From: Hyphomicrobiales bacterium
GTDB lineage: Bacteria; Pseudomonadota; Alphaproteobacteria; Rhizobiales; Rhizobiaceae
Assembly (NCBI GenBank): GCA_900465675.1
Contig: UBJR01000010.1
Location: forward strand, 62,001-126,000
Reading direction: 5' to 3'
DNA: 64,000 nucleotides
Under the pieces are notes generated by a model. That model did no database searches. It had not been told where the DNA came from and saw only the letters and a list, made by a program, of their open reading frames with translations. Positions within the stretch are counted from its first letter, which is position 1. Every line of letters starts with the position of its first letter. A program made the position numbers and the translations under genes. Positions 17,291 to 25,776 of the stretch are shown one piece after another.

Positions 17291-18478
17291 ATGACGTCCA
17301 GAAAGAAGCGCTGGGCCCTCGTGGGCGCCGGCTTGGGCCTTGCTGCGTCTGTTTCAGCCGCTGCCATCTTTTTCGAACTGCCGATGAGCACGGTCGCGAC
17401 CGCCGCTTCGGAACCCGCACAGGCTCCCGCTGTGCCGGTTACCGTCGCCCTGGTCCAGAACCGTGACGTCACCGCCTGGGAGAATTTCTCGGGCCGTCTC
17501 GAAGCGGTCGATCGCGTTCAGGTCCGTCCCCGCGTTGCGGGTGCGATCCAGTCCGTGCATTTCCGTGAAGGCGCGCTGGTGAAGACCGGCGATCTGCTCT
17601 TCACCATCGATCCGGCACCGTATGAGGCAGCCGTGGCGCAGGCGCAGGGCCAGGTGGCTTCGGCCGATGCCAAGGTCAGCCTGGCGCAGACCGAGCTCGA
17701 TCGCGGCCATCGGCTTTCCGATAACCGGACGATCTCGCAGAGCGATCTCGATCAGCGTCAAAGCACGCTGGCCGAAGCACAGGCGGGTCTCCGTTCGGCC
17801 CAGGCAGCCCTGCAGTCGGCCCAGCTCGACCTCGACTATACGCAGGTGCGGGCTCCGGTTTCCGGCCGTATCGGCAAGTTCGAAGTCACCGTCGGCAATC
17901 TCGTCGCCGCCGGTTCGGCATCGCCCGAGCTGACGACGCTGGTTTCCGTCGATCCGATCTATGCAAGCTTCAATGCCAGCGAAGAGATGGTCACCAAGGC
18001 CCTCTCCGAGCTTCCGGCAACGGATGGCGCCTTGCCTGCCGTCGAGCAGATCCCGGTCGAGGTCGGCACGCTTGCCGATGACGGCACGCCGATCAAGGGC
18101 AAGCTGCAGCTGGTCGACAACGTCGTCGATGCCGCAAGCGGCACGATCGCTGTTCGCGCCGTCTTCGACAATCCGGGCGGCAAGCTGATCCCCGGCCAGT
18201 TCGTGCGGGTCCGCATGGGCCAGCCGAAGGCCGAGAACAAGATCGTCATCAGTGACCGCGCCGTCGGCACCGACCAGGACAAGAAGTTCGTCTTCGTGGT
18301 CGATGGCGACAACAAGGTCGGCTACCGCCAGGTCAAGCTCGGCGCCATCTATGACGGCCAGCGCGTCGTAGAAGACGGCCTGAAGGCCGGCGAGAAGATC
18401 GTCGTCAACGGCCTGCAGCGCATCCGTCCGGGCGCCGTCGTCGCGCCGCAGATGGAAGAGAAGGTCGCGACCAACTGA
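17291..18478 (+). CDS. RND efflux membrane fusion protein (periplasmic adaptor)
   Basis: 395 residues from the ATG at 17291, chosen because AAGGAGAGATACCG precedes it; the frame also opens at 17252. A basic N-terminus (TSRKKRW) and one hydrophobic segment act as signal or anchor, with no lipobox cysteine. The lipoyl halves RPRVAGAIQSVHFREGALV and VRAPVSGRIGKFEVTVGNLV flank an alpha-hairpin, as in AcrA/MexE-like proteins. The matching pump gene follows after 120 bases that contain two hairpins. The pump's substrate is unknown. Confidence 0.93.
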   Translation: MTSRKKRWALVGAGLGLAASVSAAAIFFELPMSTVATAASEPAQAPAVPVTVALVQNRDVTAWENFSGRLEAVDRVQVRPRVAGAIQSVHFREGALVKTGDLLFTIDPAPYEAAVAQAQGQVASADAKVSLAQTELDRGHRLSDNRTISQSDLDQRQSTLAEAQAGLRSAQAALQSAQLDLDYTQVRAPVSGRIGKFEVTVGNLVAAGSASPELTTLVSVDPIYASFNASEEMVTKALSELPATDGALPAVEQIPVEVGTLADDGTPIKGKLQLVDNVVDAASGTIAVRAVFDNPGGKLIPGQFVRVRMGQPKAENKIVISDRAVGTDQDKKFVFVVDGDNKVGYRQVKLGAIYDGQRVVEDGLKAGEKIVVNGLQRIRPGAVVAPQMEEKVATN

Positions 18479-18484
18479 GACCTG

Positions 18485-18506
18485 GCTTCTCCCCGCGGGG
18501 AGAAGC
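18485..18506. repeat. 22-base perfect palindrome between adaptor and pump genes
   Basis: GCTTCTCCCCG followed by its exact reverse complement. It has no T-tract, so it is not a standard terminator. It may stabilise the upstream mRNA, or it may be a member of the short GC-rich palindromes common in rhizobial spacers. Confidence 0.5.
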
Positions 18507-18531
18507 GGAATTCCTGATTATTCCTACCCCG

Positions 18532-18554
18532 CCGGCGGCCTCCCAAGCCGCCGG
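18532..18554. repeat. Second hairpin between adaptor and pump genes
   Basis: CCGGCGGC-CTCCCAA-GCCGCCGG, an eight-base stem with a seven-base loop ending 44 bases before the pump start codon. Like the palindrome just upstream it lacks a T-tract. Together they could set the ratio of adaptor to pump. Confidence 0.45.
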
Positions 18555-18598
18555 AATGGGACGTTGCATTCCACGTTCATCCCGGAGAGGGCTTTGAT

Positions 18599-21500
18599 AT
18601 GAACATCTCCAGATTCTTTATCGACCGGCCGGTCTTTGCCGGCGTGCTGTCGGTTCTGATCGTCGTCGCAGGTTTGATCGGCCTGCGCTCGCTGCCGATC
18701 TCGGAATATCCCGAGGTCGTGCCGCCGTCGATCGTCGTGCGCGCCACCTATCCTGGCGCCAACCCCTCGGTCATCGCCGAGACGGTGGCAACACCGCTCG
18801 AAGAGCAGATCAACGGCGTCGAAGGCATGCTTTACATGGCAAGCCAGGCGACGTCGGACGGCGTTCTCAACGTCACCGTCACCTTCAAGCTCGGTACCGA
18901 TCCTGACAAGGCCCAGCAGCTGGTTCAGAACCGCGTGTCGCAGGCCGAGCCGCGTCTGCCGGCCGAAGTTCGCGCGCTTGGTCTGACGACCGTCAAGAGC
19001 TCGCCAAACTTCATCATGGTCGTCAATATCGTCTCGACCGGTGGTGATCACGACATCACCTATCTGCGTAACTACGCAACCCTGAACATCAAGGATCGCC
19101 TTGCCCGTATCGAGGGCGTCGGCCAGGTGCAGGTGTTCGGCGCCGGCGACTATTCGATGCGCGTCTGGATCGATCCGCAGAAAGCCGCCGAGCACAATCT
19201 CGCCGCCAGCGACATCAGCAACGCGATCAGCTCCCAGAACGTTCAGGCCGCTGCCGGTATCATCGGCGCGTCGCCGAGCCCGCAGGGTGTCGATCTTCAG
19301 CTGAACGTCAATGCCCAGGGCCGTCTGCGCACGCCTGAGGAATTCGGCAACATCATCGTCAAGACGGGGGCCAACGGCCAGATCACCCGCCTTCGCGATG
19401 TCGCCCGCATCGAGCTCGGAGCGGCCGACTATACGCTGCGCTCGCTGCTCGACGGCGAGCCCGCCGTTGCCGTCGCGGTTCTCCAGGCCCCCGGCTCGAA
19501 CGCCATCCAGATCGCCGACAACGTCAATGCGACGATGCAGGAACTGCAGAAGGCGATGCCGACAGGCGTCAAATACGAGATCGTCTACGATACGACGAAG
19601 TTCGTTCGCGCCTCGATCGAGAAGGTCATCGACACGCTGCTCGAAGCCATCGCGCTCGTCGTGCTCGTCGTCATCATCTTCCTGCAGACATGGCGCGCCT
19701 CGATCATTCCGCTGATCGCCGTCCCCGTGTCGATCATCGGTACGTTCGCCGTCATGTATGCCTTCGGCTTCTCGATCAACGCGCTCAGCCTGTTCGGGCT
19801 GGTGCTGGCGATCGGTATTGTCGTCGACGACGCGATCGTCGTCGTCGAAAACGTCGAACGAAACATCGAGGCGGGTCTCAGCCCGCGGGCCGCCACCTAC
19901 AAGGCGATGAAGGAAGTGTCCGGTCCGATCATTGCGATCGCTCTGGTGCTGGTCGCGGTCTTCGTGCCGCTCGCCTTCATCTCCGGTCTGTCGGGCCAGT
20001 TCTACCGCCAGTTCGCGCTGACGATCGCCATTTCGACCGTCATCTCGGCCTTCAACTCGCTGACGCTGTCTCCGGCACTCGCAGCTCTGCTCCTCAAGGG
20101 GCATGGCGCGAAGAAGGACTGGCTGACGCGGTTCATGGATGCGATCTTCGGCTGGTTCTTCCGCGGCTTCAACCGTGCCTTCGGCTCGGGTTCGAATGCC
20201 TATGGCAAGGGCGTCGGCGGTCTCTTGTCGCGCAAGAGCATCGTCATGGTCATCTACCTGGCGCTGGTGGGGGCAACCTACAGCCTGTTCACCGCGGTGC
20301 CGGGCGGCTTCGTGCCGTCGCAGGACAAGCAGTATCTGATCGGCTTTGCCCAGCTGCCGGATGCCGCCAGCCTCGACCGCACCGAAGACGTCATCAAGCG
20401 GATGACCGATATCGCGCTGAAGCAGCCGGGTGTCGCCAACGCGATCGCCTTCCCGGGCCTGTCGATCAACGGCTTCACCAACTCCTCCAACGCCGGCATC
20501 GTCTTCGTGACGCTGAAGGATTTCGACGAGCGCAAGACGCCTGATCTTTCGGGCGGGGCTATTGCCATGGCGCTGAACCAGAAGTTCGGTGTCATCCAGG
20601 ACGCCTTCATCGCCATGTTCCCGCCGCCGCCGGTCAACGGTCTCGGCACGACGGGTGGCTTCAAGCTGCAGATCGAGGACCGTGCCGGTCTCGGCAACCA
20701 GGCTCTCGACGAGGCGACCAAGGCCGTGCTCGCCAAGGCCTACCAGACGCCGGAACTCGCAGGCATCTTCTCGAGCTTCCAGATCAACGTGCCGCAGCTC
20801 TATGCCGATCTCGACCGCGCCAAGGCCGAGCAGCTCGGGGTTTCCGTCACCGACGTCTTCCAGACGCTGCAGATCTATCTCGGCTCGCTCTACGTCAACG
20901 ACTTCAACGCCTTCGGCCGCACCTACAGCGTCCGCGTGCAAGCCGATGCCAAGTTCCGTGCACAGCCGGAAGATATCGGTCAGTTGAAGGTTCGGTCGGC
21001 ATCCGGCCAGATGATCCCGCTTTCGGCCTTGCTGAAGGTCGATGCCACGACCGGTCCGGAGCGCACGAACCGCTATAACGGCTTCCTCGCTGCCGATATC
21101 AATGGCGGCCCAGCACCGGGCTTCTCGTCCGGTCAGGCGCAGGCTGCGATCGAGAAGATCCTGAAGGAGACGCTGCCATCCGGCATCGACTTCGAATGGA
21201 CGGATCTGACCTACCAGCAGATCCTTGCCGGCAACTCGAGTGTCGTCGTCTTCCCGCTGGCCCTGCTGCTCGTCTTCCTCGTGCTGGCCGCCCAGTATGA
21301 AAGCCTGACGCTGCCGCTGGCGATCATCATGATCGTGCCGATGGGTGTGCTTGCCGCCTTGACGGGTGTCTGGCTCACCGGTGGAGACAACAACATCTTC
21401 ACGCAGATCGGCCTCGTGGTCCTTGTGGGTCTATCGGCGAAAAACGCGATCCTGATCGTGGAATTCGCCCGAGAACTGGAGTTCGAAGGACGCACGCCGG

Positions 21501-21796
21501 TGCAGGCGGCGGTCGAAGCGAGCCGCATGCGTCTTCGCCCGATCCTGATGACCTCCATGGCCTTCATCATGGGCGTCGTGCCGCTCGTTACCTCGACGGG
21601 TGCGGGTGCCGAAATGCGCGCCGCCATGGGTATCGCGGTGTTCTCCGGCATGATCGGCGTGACCTTCTTCGGCATCTTCATGACGCCGGTATTCTACGTG
21701 CTGCTGCGCAAGCTGGCTGGTAATCGCCCGCTGATCCAGCACAACGACAACCATCCGGTGGATGAAGAAGACCATATGAAGGTCGCAGCCGAGTAA
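18599..21796 (+). CDS. RND multidrug efflux transporter, inner-membrane pump (HAE1 family)
   Basis: 1065 residues, full length for HAE1 pumps. Start MNISRFFIDRPVFAGVLSVLIV is typical. The helix-4 aspartate pair sits in GIVVDDAIVVVENVERNI near residues 408-409. The frame continues without interruption to a C-terminal membrane domain (FFGIFMTPVFYVLLRKL). It resembles MexF/BepG-like pumps more than the pump at 2167-5352, judging by the sequence feel of the porter domain. It is the last gene of the operon and is followed by a clear terminator. No outer-membrane factor gene accompanies it. Confidence 0.95.
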   Translation: MNISRFFIDRPVFAGVLSVLIVVAGLIGLRSLPISEYPEVVPPSIVVRATYPGANPSVIAETVATPLEEQINGVEGMLYMASQATSDGVLNVTVTFKLGTDPDKAQQLVQNRVSQAEPRLPAEVRALGLTTVKSSPNFIMVVNIVSTGGDHDITYLRNYATLNIKDRLARIEGVGQVQVFGAGDYSMRVWIDPQKAAEHNLAASDISNAISSQNVQAAAGIIGASPSPQGVDLQLNVNAQGRLRTPEEFGNIIVKTGANGQITRLRDVARIELGAADYTLRSLLDGEPAVAVAVLQAPGSNAIQIADNVNATMQELQKAMPTGVKYEIVYDTTKFVRASIEKVIDTLLEAIALVVLVVIIFLQTWRASIIPLIAVPVSIIGTFAVMYAFGFSINALSLFGLVLAIGIVVDDAIVVVENVERNIEAGLSPRAATYKAMKEVSGPIIAIALVLVAVFVPLAFISGLSGQFYRQFALTIAISTVISAFNSLTLSPALAALLLKGHGAKKDWLTRFMDAIFGWFFRGFNRAFGSGSNAYGKGVGGLLSRKSIVMVIYLALVGATYSLFTAVPGGFVPSQDKQYLIGFAQLPDAASLDRTEDVIKRMTDIALKQPGVANAIAFPGLSINGFTNSSNAGIVFVTLKDFDERKTPDLSGGAIAMALNQKFGVIQDAFIAMFPPPPVNGLGTTGGFKLQIEDRAGLGNQALDEATKAVLAKAYQTPELAGIFSSFQINVPQLYADLDRAKAEQLGVSVTDVFQTLQIYLGSLYVNDFNAFGRTYSVRVQADAKFRAQPEDIGQLKVRSASGQMIPLSALLKVDATTGPERTNRYNGFLAADINGGPAPGFSSGQAQAAIEKILKETLPSGIDFEWTDLTYQQILAGNSSVVVFPLALLLVFLVLAAQYESLTLPLAIIMIVPMGVLAALTGVWLTGGDNNIFTQIGLVVLVGLSAKNAILIVEFARELEFEGRTPVQAAVEASRMRLRPILMTSMAFIMGVVPLVTSTGAGAEMRAAMGIAVFSGMIGVTFFGIFMTPVFYVLLRKLAGNRPLIQHNDNHPVDEEDHMKVAAE

Positions 21797-21820
21797 GCGG
21801 CAACCCCAGAGTGAAACAGG

Positions 21821-21848
21821 AAGGCGGGACATTTAGTCCCGCCTTTTT
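21821..21848 (+). terminator. Rho-independent terminator after the RND operon
   Basis: AAGGCGGGAC-ATTTA-GTCCCGCCT followed by a run of T. It lies 25 bases after the pump stop codon, so it closes the operon. Confidence 0.85.
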
Positions 21849-21939
21849 CATTTGCATCGCCCGGTCAGCCGGTTAGTCTTTGATGAACGTACATCGGCCG
21901 GGTGGAGTTAGGCCGATTGAGCGCATAGCGGAGGAATGC

Positions 21940-22926
21940 ATGCATATCGCGATTATCGGTGCGGCCGGCATGGTCGGCCGCAAGCTGACGGCGCGTCTCG
22001 TCAAGGACAAGGTCCTCGGCAGCGCGGAAATCTCGGCCCTTTCATTGATCGATGTCATCGAACCGGAAAAGCCGGCGGGGTTTGCCGGCACGGTGAATGC
22101 CTGGGCGTCCGACATTTCGGCGTCTGGTGAAGCGGCGAAGATCGTTGCCGGCCGGCCGGACCTGATCTTCCATCTGGCGGCGATCGTTTCGGGCGAAGCG
22201 GAGCTCGATTTCGAGAAGGGCTACCGTATCAATCTCGACGGCACGCGCGAGCTTCTCGAAGCGATCCGGTTCGCGCATGCCGAGGATGGCTACAAGCCGC
22301 GCGTGGTCTTTACCTCGTCGCTGGCGGTTTTCGGTTCACCCTTCCCGAAGGTCATTCCCGATGATTTCCACCAGACGCCGCTGACGAGCTACGGCGCGCA
22401 GAAGGCGATGAGCGAGCTGCTGCTGTCCGATTACAGCCGCCGCGGTTTCCTCGATGGCATCGGCATCCGCCTGCCGACCATCTGCATCCGTCCAGGCAAG
22501 CCCAACAAGGCGGCCTCGGGCTTCTTCTCCGGCATTTTGCGCGAACCGCTTGCCGGGCAGGAAGCCATCCTGCCGGTGCCGGATACCGTGCGGCACTGGC
22601 ACGCGTCGCCACGCTCGGCCGTCGGCTTTCTGCTGCAGGCGTCGCGGATCGATCTCGCGCCGCTCGGCGCGGCGCGAAGCCTGACCATGCCCGGCGTCAG
22701 CGCCACTGTTGGAGAGCAGATCGAGGCGCTGCGCCGCGTGGCTGGGGACAAGGCGGTGAAGCTCATCCGCCGCCAGCCCGACGAACTGATCATGCGCATC
22801 GTCTCGGGCTGGCCGGAAGCTTTTGAAGCGAAGCGCTCGCGCGCGCTCGGTTTCAGCGCCGACAGCTCCTTCGATGAGATCATCCGCATTCATATAGACG
22901 ACGAGCTTGGAGGCAAGATCGGATGA
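21940..22926 (+). CDS. denD: NAD-dependent epimerase/dehydratase, DenD-like (D-erythronate dehydrogenase)
   Basis: 328 residues from the ATG at 21940, which has GGAGGAATGC before it; the frame opens earlier at 21880. The extended-SDR nucleotide motif is IIGAAGMVGRKL. The catalytic Ser lies in FTSSLAVFG and the Tyr/Lys pair in SYGAQK. The C-terminal RRQPDELIMRIVSGWP stretch is what I associate with D-erythronate dehydrogenases, which oxidise C4 sugar acids to 2-oxo-tetronates. The four-base ATGA overlap with an LtnD/GarR-like dehydrogenase supports a sugar-acid role. The usual OtnK/OtnC partners are not in the window. Confidence 0.75.
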   Translation: MHIAIIGAAGMVGRKLTARLVKDKVLGSAEISALSLIDVIEPEKPAGFAGTVNAWASDISASGEAAKIVAGRPDLIFHLAAIVSGEAELDFEKGYRINLDGTRELLEAIRFAHAEDGYKPRVVFTSSLAVFGSPFPKVIPDDFHQTPLTSYGAQKAMSELLLSDYSRRGFLDGIGIRLPTICIRPGKPNKAASGFFSGILREPLAGQEAILPVPDTVRHWHASPRSAVGFLLQASRIDLAPLGAARSLTMPGVSATVGEQIEALRRVAGDKAVKLIRRQPDELIMRIVSGWPEAFEAKRSRALGFSADSSFDEIIRIHIDDELGGKIG

Positions 22927-23810
22927 GCAGCACACGGAACATCGCCTTCCTCGGCACCGGCCTGATGGGCGGGCCGATGGCACGCCGGTTGCTGGGCGCG
23001 GGCTTTGCGCTCACGGCCTGGAACCGGGATGCCAGCAAGGCTGCGCCACTTTCGGCCGAAGGCGCGCGCATTGCAGGTAACGCAGGTGAAGCGGCAAGGG
23101 GCGCGAGTATCGTCTTCACCATGTTGTCGGATGGTAATGTCGTTGAGGACGTCCTCTTCAACCAGGGTGTTGCGGCAGCGCTTGCCGCAGGTGCGGTTGT
23201 TATTGACTGCAGCTCCATCGCGCCCAAGGCGGCGCGGGATCATGCGCAGCGCCTTGCCGAACGTGGCATCCGGCATATCGACGCGCCGGTTTCCGGCGGT
23301 GTCGTCGGTGCAGCAGCCGGAACGCTGGCGATCATGGCGGGCGGGGATGGGGCTGTCGTCGCCGAACTGGCGGATGTCTTTTCGCCTCTCGGCCGCGTCA
23401 CCCATGTAGGCCCCACCGGAACCGGGCAGCTTGCCAAGCTCGGCAACCAGCAGATCGTCGCTGTGACCATCGGTGCCGTTGCCGAAGCGATGATGCTGGT
23501 GGAAGCGGGTGGCGGTTCACGCGAGGCGTTTCGCAATGCGATCCGCGGCGGTTTCGCCGAGAGCCGTATCCTCGATCTGCATGGCCAGCGCATGGTCGAT
23601 CATAATTTCGGCACCGGCGGCCCTTCGAAGCTGCAGCTCAAGGATCTGAACAATATCCTAGCTGTGGCAGAGAGCCTGTCGCTGGCATTGCCGCTGACAG
23701 AAACCGTGCGCGCCGAGTTCGCCGAATTCGTCGCGGGCGGCGGCGGCGACGTCGACCACAGCGGCATTCTCCAGCATTTCGAGGACAAGCATTCGCGCGC
23801 CAAGCGGTGA
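22923..23810 (+). CDS. NAD(P)-dependent beta-hydroxyacid dehydrogenase (LtnD/GarR-like)
   Basis: 295 residues, the standard size of this family. N-terminal GTGLMGGPMARRL binds the cofactor, DAPVSGGVVGAAAGTL is the substrate motif, and the catalytic lysine lies in GQLAKLGNQ. Relatives include tartronate semialdehyde reductase, 3-hydroxyisobutyrate dehydrogenase and L-threonate dehydrogenase. Translational coupling to the DenD-like gene favours a tetronate or related sugar-acid substrate, but the exact one is not determined. Confidence 0.85.
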   Translation: MSSTRNIAFLGTGLMGGPMARRLLGAGFALTAWNRDASKAAPLSAEGARIAGNAGEAARGASIVFTMLSDGNVVEDVLFNQGVAAALAAGAVVIDCSSIAPKAARDHAQRLAERGIRHIDAPVSGGVVGAAAGTLAIMAGGDGAVVAELADVFSPLGRVTHVGPTGTGQLAKLGNQQIVAVTIGAVAEAMMLVEAGGGSREAFRNAIRGGFAESRILDLHGQRMVDHNFGTGGPSKLQLKDLNNILAVAESLSLALPLTETVRAEFAEFVAGGGGDVDHSGILQHFEDKHSRAKR

Positions 23811-23988
23811 TACAGGGTGCTTCATTCTCAAGTGAAAATACGATCCCGGCACAACCCATGAGCGTTTTGTGACTGTTGTAAGGAACAGTTCACCTAGTAA
23901 CTAGTTCGATAATACGGAGAAGCCTTCGTTAATCCGGCTTTGAGAAGGTGGTAATATCGGCAAAGGCCGCTGCTAGGTTGAGACTGCA

Positions 23989-25776
23989 TTGCCCCATAAC
24001 AAACCGACCCGGTCAGAACGTGAATTCCAGGATTTGCTGAGACGCCTCGAGCTTGCCCTTGATGCGTCGCAGATCGGTGTGTGGGAACATGATGTCCGCA
24101 AGAGCGGGATCGTCTGGGATGCGCAGATGCACCGTCTATACCAGACCGGTGAAACTAGCCGGCTGGTGCCGACAGCGATCTGGGAAAACGCCATCCACCC
24201 TGATGACCGGGACCGTGCCTTCGCAGAGTTCGACGATGCGATCGCGCGGCGTGGCGCCTATAATTCCGAATTTCGCATCATCTGGCCGAACGGCGAGATC
24301 CGTCACATGCGCTCACGGGCGCATTTCTTCGTCAGCGAGGATGGCGCACCGTCGTTCATCGGCGCCGAATGGGATGTGACCGCTGATGTCGAGCTTGCCG
24401 CCGAACTGCAGCGCCAGCGCCTCGTTGCGGAAGCGCGGGCGAGAGCGCTGGAGGAAAGCAATGCGCGGATCGAGCATGCCGCCGAGCACGATTATCTGAC
24501 GGGTCTGCCGAACCGGCGGCTTCTCGACAAGCGGCTTGCCGAGCTGCATGGCAACAAGTCGGTATCGTCGCTCGCGGTTCTGCATCTCGATCTCGACCAG
24601 TTCAAGCAGATCAACGACAGCCATGGCCATTCGGCCGGCGATACCGTTCTGCGTGCTGCTGCCCTGCGGATCACCGCAGGCATTCCCGCTGACGGCATGG
24701 TGGCCCGTGTCGGCGGCGATGAGTTCGTCATCATTCTATGGAATTTCGCAGGCCGCGAGGAACTGGATCGCATTGCCAGCGACCTGCAGCGCCGGCTCGG
24801 CAAGAAGATCCGGTTCGGGCAGGAGCTCCTGCAATCCGGAACGTCGATTGGCGTTGCGTGGAACAACGGGCGCAACGCGCGCAATCTCCTGACCGAGTCC
24901 GATCTGGCGCTGTTCCAGGCCAAGAAGCTCGGCCGCAACCGCATCGAATTCTTCACCCGGCAGCTGCAGGACGACATTCAAAGCAAGCGGCGGCTGGCCG
25001 AGGAACTGAGGCTCGGATTGGAGCGCCGCGAGATCGTTCCCTATTACCAGATCCAGCTTGACGCGAAGACCCGGGAAATTGCCGGCCTGGAGGCGCTGGC
25101 CCGCTGGATCCATCCCGAAAAGGGCGTGCTGTCTCCTGCTGTTTTCCTCAAGGTGGCTGACGAAAACGGTCTTGCCGCAGAGATCGACGCGGCCATTCTC
25201 AGCAGGGTTCTGGAAGACCGGCTCGACTGGCAGGCGCAGGGTGCTGTAGTCCCCCGTGTCGCCGTCAATATTTCGGGCCCGCGGCTCTTCGATCCCGGGC
25301 TGCTTGCAAATCTGGAGGCCCTGAAAATCCCGCCGGGCGCCTTGTCCTTCGAACTGGTCGAAACCATCTTCCTCGACGATTCCGACGACCGTCTGGTCGC
25401 CAGCATCGAGCGCATCAAGCAGATGGGCATCGATATCGAGATCGACGATTTCGGCTCCGGCCATGCCTCGCTGATCGGGCTTGCCCGCCTGCGACCGAAG
25501 CGGCTGAAGATCGACCGGCAGCTGGTGACCGATATCGTCGGATCGAAAGAGCAACACCGCGTTGTCGGCTCGATCGTCGAGATCGCCAAGGCATTGAATG
25601 TCGAAGTGATTGCCGAGGGCGTCGAGACCGAGGGCCATGCCGAAGTGCTGACGGCGATCGGCTGCGACACGCTGCAGGGCTATGCGCTCGGCTATCCGGC
25701 GCCCGCGGCCGATATCGCCAGACTGATCGCGCCGCGTGCCCTGAACCACGCGACGCCAGGCGTCGGCGGACGATAA
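23989..25776 (+). CDS. PAS-GGDEF-EAL protein (cyclic di-GMP turnover)
   Basis: 595 residues from a TTG start with only a weak ribosome site; no ATG is available nearby. A PAS domain covers about residues 20-140 (LDASQIGVWEHDV). GGDEF is intact (VARVGGDEFVI, near residue 243) and so is EAL (GLEALARWIHP, near 367), with DDFGSG, KIDRQLV and EVIAEGVE also present. Both cyclase and phosphodiesterase activity are therefore possible. The inhibitory RxxD site before GGDEF reads IPAD, so product inhibition is probably lost. There is no membrane segment, so it is a cytoplasmic sensor. The start at a TTG implies low expression. Confidence 0.9.
   Translation: MPHNKPTRSEREFQDLLRRLELALDASQIGVWEHDVRKSGIVWDAQMHRLYQTGETSRLVPTAIWENAIHPDDRDRAFAEFDDAIARRGAYNSEFRIIWPNGEIRHMRSRAHFFVSEDGAPSFIGAEWDVTADVELAAELQRQRLVAEARARALEESNARIEHAAEHDYLTGLPNRRLLDKRLAELHGNKSVSSLAVLHLDLDQFKQINDSHGHSAGDTVLRAAALRITAGIPADGMVARVGGDEFVIILWNFAGREELDRIASDLQRRLGKKIRFGQELLQSGTSIGVAWNNGRNARNLLTESDLALFQAKKLGRNRIEFFTRQLQDDIQSKRRLAEELRLGLERREIVPYYQIQLDAKTREIAGLEALARWIHPEKGVLSPAVFLKVADENGLAAEIDAAILSRVLEDRLDWQAQGAVVPRVAVNISGPRLFDPGLLANLEALKIPPGALSFELVETIFLDDSDDRLVASIERIKQMGIDIEIDDFGSGHASLIGLARLRPKRLKIDRQLVTDIVGSKEQHRVVGSIVEIAKALNVEVIAEGVETEGHAEVLTAIGCDTLQGYALGYPAPAADIARLIAPRALNHATPGVGGR

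Noticed and set aside
18524..20941. An 805-codon open frame on the minus strand
   Set aside because: It lies entirely opposite the RND pump and adaptor spacer, has low-complexity Arg/Asp/Gly-rich sequence and no recognisable domain; it is a mirror frame of a high-GC gene.
23894..23904. Short palindrome CTAGT-A-ACTAG upstream of the GGDEF-EAL gene
   Set aside because: Eleven bases only and no regulator next to it; not enough to call an operator.
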